Shown here: positions 1 to 6,870 of the stretch, one piece after another
Layout of the letters: each line of letters begins with the position of its first letter
Position numbering within the stretch: position 1 is the stretch's first letter
From: Acidobacteriota bacterium
GTDB taxonomy: Bacteria > Acidobacteriota > Blastocatellia > Pyrinomonadales > Pyrinomonadaceae
Direction of reading: 5' to 3'
DNA length: 44,837 nucleotides
Assembly (NCBI GenBank): GCA_025463135.1
Contig: JAOAPY010000028.1
Location: 1 to 44,837 of the forward strand
Translations under genes and position numbers: made by a program
The notes under the pieces: generated by a model
Database searches by the model: none
Told to the model about the DNA's origin: nothing
What the model saw: only the letters and a program-made list of their open reading frames with translations

Positions 1-58
1 CATGATGATGAACACCGAGCATTAATAACCGCACTCCGCGCCGCCATCGCGGAAGACC

Positions 59-122
59 GTTCATCTTCGCGTGAAATGAGTGTTCACCTTCACGTGAAAT
101 CACCGTTCATCTTCCGTGAAAT
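59..122 (+). repeat. Three short repeats with 23-bp period
   Basis: Copies at 59-77, 82-100 and 105-122 follow the pattern GTTCAYCTTCRCGTGAAAT; the third lacks one base. Start-to-start spacing is 23 bp. The middle copy contains the palindrome TTCACGTGAA. Three copies with 4-base spacers are not a CRISPR array. They could be a small iteron-like or operator cluster, or a decayed tandem repeat. Confidence 0.6.
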
Positions 123-260
123 ACGCAACGCCTGGAAGAAGTCTTGCGCGGGTATGCGCCCGAACGCACATACTAGCCCAAAATCTTCCGGCGCCCGATC
201 TTCGAGCCGTCGTTCCCACCCTTTTTCTCTAATGCGTTGCATACACCTGACCTCCGACGG

Positions 261-350
261 AGCTTTGCACAAAAAGTCACAACGCTAGCCACTTGAGAGA
301 CTTTCAGAGAACGAATAACACTGAAGGCGTTCGCTAACGTCAGCCCAGGG
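261..350 (+). repeat. Left arm of a 90-bp inverted repeat around the IS
   Basis: The 90 bases match the reverse complement of 1835-1925 with roughly six differences, one of them a 1-base indel. The arm begins AGCTTTGCACAAAAAGTC and ends GTCAGCCCAGGG. It lies about 150 bp outside the left IS end, so it is not the IS terminal repeat. It is probably an older repeat family present twice, the IS having landed beside the second copy. Confidence 0.85.
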
Positions 351-501
351 TTGAAACCCTGGGTTCAAAAGTGCCCGAGGAGATTGTTCGCAACCGTGAA
401 AGAGTTGCGCGGTTTTGCGGTAATTAACGCCAACGCAACTCTTTCAGAGTTGCTCCTTCTAGAAATGAGTACCTTCACCCAGGGTTGCCAAAGCTGTTGG
501 G

Positions 502-1815
502 TGTCAAGACATAGTTGACAGTTGGCTATCATGACATCGTTGACAGTTTTGTCTGGCTTCACTGCTCCATAGCGTTAGGTTTTTGATTTCACATCCGGAG
601 CAGCACCGGGGTGCTGGTCCGGGTGTGAAGGTCAATTTCGCGTATAGTTAAGTGGCGAAAGGTGACCGTTAGCTTGCCATCAAACTCGTCAACTCTGACG
701 CGTTCTTTGGCCAGGGCTTCGCACACGAAATACCAGCAGCCGTACTTACTCAAGCCACCTTCATTCTCGAGTCTTCTAACTTCACCGCCGCCATATTCCC
801 ATTCCGGCCGGTGCTCCTGGTAAGGGCGCAAGTTCTCAGTGGTATAGACCTCGGCCGGCGTCTTCATGCCGAGCGCTTCGTGCGGTCGTTGCTCGTTGTA
901 TTCCTGACGCACCTCTTGGGCCCAGGCTTCCCATTCGCCCATGGTGCCCGGCTCACCGCGATGCTTCGTACGCTCCTTCAAAGTGCGATGAAACCGTTCC
1001 ACCTTTCCTTGGGTCTGCGGATGATGGACGCCCGAATACTTCAGCTTCACGCCCTGCTTGATGAGCCAAATCGAGAGCCACGTCAAACCATGCTGGCTCA
1101 TGTTGGCATACCAGGTAGAACCATGGTCCATCAGCATTTCTTCCGGCACTCCCAACTGCTGAAAATGCGGCTTCCGCACCTCCTGAACGCCCTTGGCATC
1201 AGTGCCTGGTAACGGCCACAGACCCAGCAAGTACCGGCTACAATCGTCGAGCAACGAAAACGGATAGCACTTTCCGCCAGCTGCCAACCAGTAATCACCT
1301 TTGAAATCCATTTGCGCTAGTTCATTGCAACGCGCCCGCGCAAATTGTCCTGCTGCCGGCCGCCGCTTGTTCTCCGGCCTGATTCTATTGTTGCGTTTCA
1401 ATATGCGATGGATGGTGATCGCTGATAGTGCCACTCCCTCTTTCGCTACTACATACTGGATCTTCTCAGCGCCCCATCCCTTCTCATCTCTGACCGCTAA
1501 TACACGCTGCTCAGCTGCCGCACTTGTTTGCCGCGGGCTATGGTGCGGCCGTCGCGATAGCTCCTGCAGCCCTGCTATTGTCCCGGCTGCTTCATATCGC
1601 CTCAGCCATTTGTAGCCCGTCTGCCGACTGACCCCGTAGCGTCGACTCAACTCACTCAGATTCGCTTTCTGTTTACGCGCTTCAATTCAAAAAGCTTAAC
1701 CGTTGCTCCATCACACTCTCCGTTTTCCAGGGCATCTCAGCTCCTCCTTGAGCTTTAGATTACCCTGCTAACTGTCAACCATGTCATGATAGGAGAGTGG
1801 CAACCATGTCATGAT
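502..1815. mobile_element. IS481-family insertion sequence
   Basis: The element is bounded by imperfect terminal inverted repeats at 502-548 and 1771-1815. Each end carries two tandem copies of a roughly 20-bp unit ending ACAT-(N)-GTTGACAG; the inner copies, such as ATCATGACATCGTTGACAG at 529-547, are the best conserved between the ends. The single gene inside is an IS481-type transposase on the minus strand. I could not identify a target duplication. The exact outer ends are uncertain by a few bases. Confidence 0.75.
589..1650 (-). CDS. IS481-family transposase, 5' end frameshifted
   Basis: DDE transposase that would cut and join the element's ends. An N-terminal helix-turn-helix (RRYGVSRQTGYKWLRRYE) is followed by an rve/integrase core: first Asp in QMDFKGDYW, second in LMDHGSTWY, Glu in GKVERFHRTLKER. 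The frame opens at a TTG (1650), but reading upstream in the same frame gives IEARKQKANLSEL, the usual start of this family, back to a TGA at 1687-1689. A natural ATG lies at 1709-1711 in another frame and encodes MEQRLSFL. One extra A near 1685-1690 therefore separates the true start from the body. Either the transposase is dead, or it is made by a frameshift at the TTTTTG run or from the TTG. Confidence 0.85.
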   Translation of the reverse strand: MSRRYGVSRQTGYKWLRRYEAAGTIAGLQELSRRPHHSPRQTSAAAEQRVLAVRDEKGWGAEKIQYVVAKEGVALSAITIHRILKRNNRIRPENKRRPAAGQFARARCNELAQMDFKGDYWLAAGGKCYPFSLLDDCSRYLLGLWPLPGTDAKGVQEVRKPHFQQLGVPEEMLMDHGSTWYANMSQHGLTWLSIWLIKQGVKLKYSGVHHPQTQGKVERFHRTLKERTKHRGEPGTMGEWEAWAQEVRQEYNEQRPHEALGMKTPAEVYTTENLRPYQEHRPEWEYGGGEVRRLENEGGLSKYGCWYFVCEALAKERVRVDEFDGKLTVTFRHLTIREIDLHTRTSTPVLLRM

Positions 1816-1834
1816 ATTGAACACAAAGCGCAAC

Positions 1835-1925
1835 CCCTGGGCTGACATTAGCCAACGCCTTCAGCGTTATTCGTTCTCTGAAAGTTTTCTCAAGTGGCTA
1901 GCGTTGCGACTTTTTGTGCAAAGCT
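1835..1925 (-). repeat. Right arm of the 90-bp inverted repeat
   Basis: Reverse complement of the 261-350 arm with about 93% identity. The right IS terminus (about 1815) lies 20 bp away, with a short continuation of the repeat ('gttcaat') running up to the IS edge. This suggests that the IS inserted beside or into this copy. Confidence 0.85.
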
Positions 1926-2136
1926 CTCCGACGGTGAGTAAAGCATACATAGGCACATTTCGAAGTTGCACTGGAAGCTTCTACTTGAACTTACAATGGA
2001 ACATTAGGGTTGCGGCAGGTTGTGGGGCCGGGCTGGCTGCCCCAGTGAGGTCTGCGCAAATTATTTAGAATTGCTTTTTGTGCGAATTTCTTAGCAAAAA
2101 GCGTAGAATGGGTCGGGCCCCGGGTTAATACCAAGA

Positions 2137-2369
2137 TTTACGTAATACATCGGGATAGAATCAACTTTACGCAATGGAACGAAAACTCACTGCGCGCAAT
2201 AGAAAAATGACGCTTCAATCAAATCAACAACTTGGAGACCGCAATGGCACATCAGATTTACGTAACCGTAGGATAACGGCTTTTGATCCAAAAAAATACG
2301 GTTACCTAAATAAGGTGGGATCTGTTGCGTAAAAGTGGTTTGGAGGGTTGAATCCAACATTTACGCAAC
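2137..2369. repeat. Five TTTACGYAAY repeats (iteron-like)
   Basis: Copies lie at 2137-2146 (TTTACGTAAT), 2166-2175 (TTTACGCAAT), 2257-2266 (TTTACGTAAC), 2324-2333 (inverted, GTTGCGTAAA) and 2360-2369 (TTTACGCAAC). The core TTACGTAA is itself palindromic. They sit just beyond the stop codon of the HEPN-like gene and before the IS-derived region. They resemble multiple binding sites for one protein; no partner gene is obvious. Confidence 0.6.
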
Positions 2370-2385
2370 CGATGCGATGGGGGCG

Positions 2386-3363
2386 TTAGTCCTCATAGAG
2401 TTCCTCCGCGAACCTAATCAGCCCGTCAATATGTTTCTTGAGGAAGTATTTAAAGATATCTGCGTCTTTGGCATTTAACTTGGAAGCTTCAGGGTTTATG
2501 AAGAACTGCCGCAATTCTTCCAGTGGATACTCAATCAAATTCAGGTCATAGTCTATTGAGTCGTGTGCTCCCAATAGGCCTCGTTCCTTAAGAGCGGCCT
2601 TAAAGCTTTCAATAAGCTTAGCGACGAGATCGACATGGATAGTCCCAAATTCTGACGGCTTATTTCCATGAATGGCTTCCCCTATTTTCTCAAAAAAATA
2701 ACCCAATGTTGGCGGAAACACATCAGCTAGCTTTTTCGACTTGAACTCCTCTTTGTGTTTCATTTCCTCTTCCTTAAGCTTCTCAAGTACATCGTTAAGA
2801 GCTGTTTTGATCAGGTTTCTCTGTGACTCGATCAACGGTGGGATATCGACGTGTTGAAATGTGGTGTCGTGGGTTGCGTATGTAGTTAACAGCGTGAACC
2901 CACCTTTGTGCATCGATATTTGCGATATGAAATTGAACGCACTTCCCTTCCCGCCACCTCTCTTCGTGGGATATCCGATACTATTATTGCGGAGTTCACG
3001 TATGGTTTTGATGAGTGGGTCCGGGCAGTACCGGATATCCAGCGATTCCGCTAGATGAGCCACAGCGTCCTGTTGGACGAACATTACTTGAAGTATGCCG
3101 TAGAGGAGTATGTAATTCTCGCCAACCGATTTCGGCTCGGACATGTTCGCATAAGCTTCAAAAGCCCATTCAGTATCCCCGATAACATCAAGCGAACTGC
3201 ATAGCTTGTTCCAAGAAGCAGGGTCTTTCAACAGCATGTGCTGCTTCCTCGGATTGTTAATGTAGAAAGAAACCCATTCCGCGTTCCCTTCAATGAGGAC
3301 ACCCTCAGTCAAGACTACCTGCTCGAACAAAGTAACGCTTTCGAAGCGTGGCGCATGGCGCAC
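2386..3363 (-). CDS. HEPN-like protein of unknown function
   Basis: Hypothetical protein of 325 residues from a GTG start; no in-frame ATG occurs before about residue 43, so the start is uncertain. I recognise the general look of a family in which residues about 118-135 carry an R-N-x-x-x-G-H-P-T-K-R signature typical of HEPN domains. Here it reads IRELRNNSIGYPTKRGGG, with Tyr131 where His is expected, so RNase activity may be lost. A charged helical stretch follows (about 185-215, rich in Glu/Lys), then a C-terminal helical region. No signal peptide or membrane segment is seen. Two GATAA-type dyads lie 30-100 bp upstream, the same sites found at the glycosyltransferase and STAND genes. HEPN proteins are common in defence and toxin systems; the role here is inferred only from context. 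Confidence 0.75.
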   Translation of the reverse strand: MRHAPRFESVTLFEQVVLTEGVLIEGNAEWVSFYINNPRKQHMLLKDPASWNKLCSSLDVIGDTEWAFEAYANMSEPKSVGENYILLYGILQVMFVQQDAVAHLAESLDIRYCPDPLIKTIRELRNNSIGYPTKRGGGKGSAFNFISQISMHKGGFTLLTTYATHDTTFQHVDIPPLIESQRNLIKTALNDVLEKLKEEEMKHKEEFKSKKLADVFPPTLGYFFEKIGEAIHGNKPSEFGTIHVDLVAKLIESFKAALKERGLLGAHDSIDYDLNLIEYPLEELRQFFINPEASKLNAKDADIFKYFLKKHIDGLIRFAEELYED

Positions 3364-3393
3364 ACCTTGCCCGGCGTTAGCACGGCAGCACGT

Positions 3394-3410
3394 GATAACG
3401 AAAAAGTATC
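3394..3410. promoter_or_regulatory. Degenerate GATAA-N7-(G/T)TATC dyad
   Basis: Seventeen bases GATAACGAAAAAGTATC, one mismatch from the dyad GATAA-N7-TTATC seen at three other places in the island. It lies exactly 50 bp before the perfect copy at 3444-3460 and 31 bp upstream of the HEPN-like start. It could be a second operator for the same protein; it is the weakest copy. Confidence 0.4.
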
Positions 3411-3443
3411 CCCCTTGGCTTGGCTATCCTAGTTTCAATTAAT

Positions 3444-3460
3444 GATAACTCCTTGTTATC
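3444..3460. promoter_or_regulatory. Perfect dyad GATAAC-N5-GTTATC upstream of the HEPN-like gene
   Basis: Seventeen bases GATAACTCCTTGTTATC, a perfect 6-bp dyad with a 5-base centre. It matches the site at 10310-10326 at 14 of 17 positions in the same orientation. In both places it is followed by TTATCTCGC, 30 bp later here and 51 bp later there. It is either an operator for a shared regulator or a tyrosine-recombinase core-type site. Confidence 0.55.
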
Positions 3461-3528
3461 CAAACGAACGCCTTGAGATTCCAGATTGTATTATCTCGCC
3501 AAACCTGGTCTCCAACAACCACCTCAGT

Positions 3529-3771
3529 TTAAGAGCAAGAGTCTTCCGGACGAAGATCAGCGCACGTCAGACAATAAACAGTGAAGAATCGCTCAGTTCC
3601 ATCACGGGCAATCATGTGGACATTGTTTGCCTCACTTTGAGTCAGCGAGTTGCTATCCACATTTGGGTACTCAACCAACGGTATGTCTGGCCTATACAAA
3701 CAGTCAATCAGTTTCCTCGCTTCTTCTCCATCAGTATGGGCTGGCACGTCAACGCGCCAAGCAGTTCGCAT
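3529..3771 (-). CDS. Possible small protein, 80 residues, unknown
   Basis: The ORF runs from an ATG at 3771 and lies in the 324-bp gap between the HEPN-like gene and the glycosyltransferase. Composition looks protein-like (WRVDVPAHTDGEEARKLIDC near the start) and the C-terminal 15 residues contain two cysteines three apart (YCLTC) and a third near the end. The ribosome-binding site is weak. The dyad at 3789-3805 would lie between this gene and the divergent glycosyltransferase. I do not recognise a family. It may be a chance frame. Confidence 0.35.
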   Translation of the reverse strand: MRTAWRVDVPAHTDGEEARKLIDCLYRPDIPLVEYPNVDSNSLTQSEANNVHMIARDGTERFFTVYCLTCADLRPEDSCS

Positions 3772-3788
3772 TCATCTGTCTCGATACA

Positions 3789-3805
3789 GATAACAGAGAA
3801 TTATC
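3789..3805. promoter_or_regulatory. Dyad GATAA-N7-TTATC abutting the glycosyltransferase start
   Basis: Seventeen bases GATAACAGAGAATTATC ending one base before the ATG at 3806. With five more bases on its left (3784-3805) it is an exact 22-nt reverse complement of 10310-10331, upstream of the STAND gene, and a shared TCTCGA follows outside on both. A protein bound here would cover the translation start and any promoter of a near-leaderless message. The inverted pair could alternatively be recombination core sites. Confidence 0.6.
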
Positions 3806-4918
3806 ATGTCCGTGTCGGTCATCATTCCTTATCACGGCCCAGCATTCTACCTTGATGTTTGCTTGGCTTCTTTGGCCAAGGATCTTAACGACATTGCAGA
3901 AGTTATCGTGGTTTCTAACGGTAACGCCACTTCGGCGGTCGCTCCCTCTAACTACGATGGAGTCCTCAGAATCCTGCAGCACGACGAACCGCTCGGTTAT
4001 CCCGCCGCAATCAACCTGGGTGCCGAGGAGGCACGGGGCGATCTCTTACTATTCTGTGACGCGGATACTTTTTTCCCGCAGGCAGGTTGGATTGCCAAGC
4101 ACCGTCAACTACGCGATGCCCGCCCTGAAATCGGTATTACGAGCTCCAAGCTGCTGAACTACCGTACCGACCGCATTCTTGATTTTGGAATCGGCCGCAC
4201 TCGACTAAACAATTTCCACCCCTACCTAGATTCCCCCAAAACTGACAATCGAGTCCAGAAATCGCGCCGTGTTCAGATGGCATGCTCCGCCGTCATGATG
4301 ATCGAACGAGAACTTTTTCGTAGCCTTGGCGGGTTTGATGAATCACTACGTTACCACTATCAGGACCTCGACCTCTCATTACGCCTCAAGGAGGCGAAAC
4401 GGGAGGTGTGGGTTGTTGGCGACGCCGCTGCCTATCACCGTGGTCAATCATCGAACATTGTTCGAGCGCCTTTTCAAATTGATGACAGGGCGCATTTCAC
4501 TCTAAAAAACTCAGAGCTATTAGAGATTGACTATCCGGAATATCTAAACGAGGCCCTGGCGCCTTACATAAGCCACCTTTCATCGTGTGGTCCATTCGGA
4601 TTGGTGAATCTTTCCACCCTGATCGACCTCAATGAGGTGCTGCCTCTGGTTCAGACTTACACCACCGTTAAGGAACTCTGCCGATGGACACCGCCCAAGC
4701 GTGATCTGGAGTTCATTGCTCTGCCCGACGTGGTTGAGACAAGAGTTCTTCGTTATGGCGGACCACTGTTGATAGTGGTCGATCGTTCTTTCAGCCTTCG
4801 GTTCAATGCGCTTTGGCGATCAGCCCGCGATACCCGAGCCGACCTAGTAATCGATCGCCATGCTAATGCCTATCTCTTTGATGAGATAGTCGAGGCTCAA
4901 TGTGAATCATGTCCGTAG
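3806..4918 (+). CDS. Family 2 glycosyltransferase
   Basis: Cytoplasmic GT-A glycosyltransferase of 370 residues that would transfer a sugar from a nucleotide-sugar donor. MSVSVIIPYHG is the classic first strand, which supports this start. The DxD metal site is D85-A-D87 in FCDADTFF. GGFDES followed by YQDLDLSLRL (about 176-194) is the acceptor/catalytic region of rhamnosyltransferase-like GT2 enzymes. A C-terminal extension of about 130 residues has no motif I recognise. No transmembrane helix is seen. It overlaps the carbamoyltransferase gene by 10 bases, so the two are probably co-translated. A recognisable ribosome-binding site is missing, because a dyad site sits directly before the ATG. 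Donor and acceptor cannot be told from sequence. Confidence 0.9.
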   Translation: MSVSVIIPYHGPAFYLDVCLASLAKDLNDIAEVIVVSNGNATSAVAPSNYDGVLRILQHDEPLGYPAAINLGAEEARGDLLLFCDADTFFPQAGWIAKHRQLRDARPEIGITSSKLLNYRTDRILDFGIGRTRLNNFHPYLDSPKTDNRVQKSRRVQMACSAVMMIERELFRSLGGFDESLRYHYQDLDLSLRLKEAKREVWVVGDAAAYHRGQSSNIVRAPFQIDDRAHFTLKNSELLEIDYPEYLNEALAPYISHLSSCGPFGLVNLSTLIDLNEVLPLVQTYTTVKELCRWTPPKRDLEFIALPDVVETRVLRYGGPLLIVVDRSFSLRFNALWRSARDTRADLVIDRHANAYLFDEIVEAQCESCP

Positions 4919-6870
4919 TATTGGGGCTGCACTTCGGTCATGATGCGAGCGTCGCTGTCGTCATTGATGGTCACCTCTCAACCTTTCTTCAACGCGAACG
5001 TCTTTCCCGGATCAAGCATGCTTATTCACTCGACCGACAAATCGTCGAGTTAGCATTGGATAGGTCTGGCGTCACGGTTAACGAAATCGACGCGGTAGCC
5101 GTCACGTCAACTCAGGGCTGTGAGCCCATCCTTTACAACTTCAAAGGATTTTCTCTGTCCTATGACGCCTCGATGAGGATTGGCCGTCCAGCTTTGCTAG
5201 TAGAGAGCCTTGGCTCCGATCCAGAGGCGGTGATGCGTCTTTGTGTTCCATCTATGGTTAAGCGAGTCTTGGGGACGCCGGCCGATCCCAAAGCTCATCC
5301 GGCTTTCAGAAATTATCTTGCTGAATATGGTTCTATTCCTTACGAACAGCTTCGTTGTTTTCCTTGGCTGGACGCCCATATTGAGATCCCTGAATGGCGC
5401 GATCCGCATGGACTTCGCAACGTTAGTTCCATCAATATTGACTCGTGTGTTGCAGACGAACGGAAGCAACTCGGGTTTCATTATCCGCTACGTGTCACTT
5501 TTGATGGACGCTCGATCGCTGGAGTTCGGGTGGATCACCATCTGGCCCATGCCGCGTCATCGTATTTCCGTTCCGGCTCGCAGCGAGCCATCATTCTCAC
5601 AAATGACGGCTATGGAGGCAGACGGACGGCCTTCTCGAATGGGGGTATCTACCTGGGTCTGGAGAATCGACTGATTGCCGTCGCGCCACACTTCCTGACG
5701 CACGGACATCTTTATGACTACGTAGCTCGCTCAATTGGTCTCGATCCTGTCGGCGGCCCGGGAAAGCTTATGGGGCTCGCGCCATATGGCTCGCCAGTCT
5801 ATTATGACCAACGTTTTGTGGGGGATCCTTACGATCATGAGCGTTTCAAGATCGATGGGACAGCTCAGGGCTGGATCGAATTCGCACGCAATCGTTCGCG
5901 CGAATTCGGGCACGAAGAAAACGATCCGAGTGGTAGTTCTCTGCCGTTCAGCGAGTTTCAAGTGAATCTTGCGGCAAGTACTCAAGCTCTATTCGAAGAG
6001 AGTTGGTTAGCATTGACGCAACTCATGAATGAAACTGTGAGGCGTCAAAATATCCGTGTTGATACGTTGTGCTTGTCGGGAGGAGCGGCGCTCAACTGCC
6101 CTTCGAACAGCCGAGTGTGCAACGAAGGTGGCTTTTCAAGAGTCTTTATTGAGCCCAACTGCGACGACAGTGGGTTGTCGATTGGGGCCGCTCTATGGAT
6201 CCATCACTCATTAATGGACAACGAACTTGAGCGCACAATGTCTTTCGGAATTGCTGAAACCTACAGCAAGCCATATTCGCGATCCGAAATACTCTCTGCC
6301 GCACAAACAAACCGAGAAGTTATAAGAATGGAAGAATGTACCGATTCGTCTCGCAGTGCTGCACAGGATCTCTCTTTAGGTAAGGTCGTTGCTTGGTTCG
6401 AGGGCGGATCTGAGATGGGACCGCGAGCTTTGGGCCATCGTTCGGTTCTTGCGGATCCCAGGCCGCGATTAATGCACCAACTGGTGAACCGTATGAAGGG
6501 TAGAGAATTATGGCGGCCATTTGCCCCAGCGGTTCTGCAAGAAGATGCCTCCGGCTACTTCGACTTTTTGCGCATGCCACCAGATTCTCCGTTCATGCTC
6601 CTAACCACCCAAGTTCTTGATCCTTCCTTAGCGGCAATCACACATGTCGACGGTTCGGCACGGGTGCAGACCGTGACCGTTGAGGGCGGCCGCTTCTACT
6701 CTGTGCTCGCGGCCTTCAAAGACTTGACCGGTCTTCCTGTCCTGTTGAATACGTCAATGAACGGACCAGGAGAACCGATAGTAGAGACTCCAGATCAGGC
6801 CATTCGTTTCCTCACGCAGAGCGGAGTCGACGTTCTCTACCTGGAAGGCTTAAGGATCACGCGTCGTTAA
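4909..6870 (+). CDS. NodU/CmcH/TobZ-type carbamoyltransferase
   Basis: O-carbamoyltransferase of 653 residues using carbamoyl phosphate and ATP to carbamoylate a hydroxyl group. The N-terminal Kae1/ASKHA half begins VLGLHFGHDASVAVV and has the metal-binding VDHHLAHAASSYF (about 207), GPGKLMGLAPYG and CLSGGAALNCPSN motifs. The C-terminal YrdC-like half has FEGGSEMGPRALGHRSVLAD, WRPFAPAVL and LLNTSMNGPGEPIV. The length is normal for NodU-like enzymes. Family members act on Nod factors, cephalosporins, aminoglycosides, surface sugars and, in some phages, hydroxymethylcytosine in DNA. Paired with the glycosyltransferase it most simply decorates a glycan or small molecule. Its stop codon overlaps the stop of the convergent STAND gene (shared TTAA, 6867-6870). 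Confidence 0.93.
   Translation: MSVVLGLHFGHDASVAVVIDGHLSTFLQRERLSRIKHAYSLDRQIVELALDRSGVTVNEIDAVAVTSTQGCEPILYNFKGFSLSYDASMRIGRPALLVESLGSDPEAVMRLCVPSMVKRVLGTPADPKAHPAFRNYLAEYGSIPYEQLRCFPWLDAHIEIPEWRDPHGLRNVSSINIDSCVADERKQLGFHYPLRVTFDGRSIAGVRVDHHLAHAASSYFRSGSQRAIILTNDGYGGRRTAFSNGGIYLGLENRLIAVAPHFLTHGHLYDYVARSIGLDPVGGPGKLMGLAPYGSPVYYDQRFVGDPYDHERFKIDGTAQGWIEFARNRSREFGHEENDPSGSSLPFSEFQVNLAASTQALFEESWLALTQLMNETVRRQNIRVDTLCLSGGAALNCPSNSRVCNEGGFSRVFIEPNCDDSGLSIGAALWIHHSLMDNELERTMSFGIAETYSKPYSRSEILSAAQTNREVIRMEECTDSSRSAAQDLSLGKVVAWFEGGSEMGPRALGHRSVLADPRPRLMHQLVNRMKGRELWRPFAPAVLQEDASGYFDFLRMPPDSPFMLLTTQVLDPSLAAITHVDGSARVQTVTVEGGRFYSVLAAFKDLTGLPVLLNTSMNGPGEPIVETPDQAIRFLTQSGVDVLYLEGLRITRR

Larger units (their letters stand above)
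1..588. other. Repeat-rich non-coding leader region
   Basis: No convincing gene lies here. The first plus frame is open from base 1 to 288, and its first 20 or so codons look like the helical end of a protein entering from the left, but it then runs straight into short repeats, so I do not call it. The region holds three 18-19 bp repeats at 59-122, the left arm of a 90-bp inverted repeat (261-350), two small palindromes (342-364 around a CCCAGGG/CCCTGGG stem; a GCAACTC/GAGTTGC stem near 435-455), and the left end of the IS481-like element from 502. Confidence 0.6.
1816..2385. other. Gene-free stretch with inverted-repeat arm and TTTACGYAAY repeats
   Basis: I see no gene in this stretch. It holds the right arm of the outer inverted repeat (1835-1925), about 200 bp of featureless sequence, and from 2137 to 2369 a cluster of five ten-base repeats, listed separately. 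Confidence 0.6.

Noticed and set aside
59-122. Possible CRISPR array at the left edge
   Set aside because: Only three units with 4-base spacers that are not spacer-sized.
3442-3855. Plus-strand ORF of 137 codons before the glycosyltransferase
   Set aside because: It overlaps the dyad sites and the start of the glycosyltransferase in another frame, and its sequence shows no domain-like pattern.
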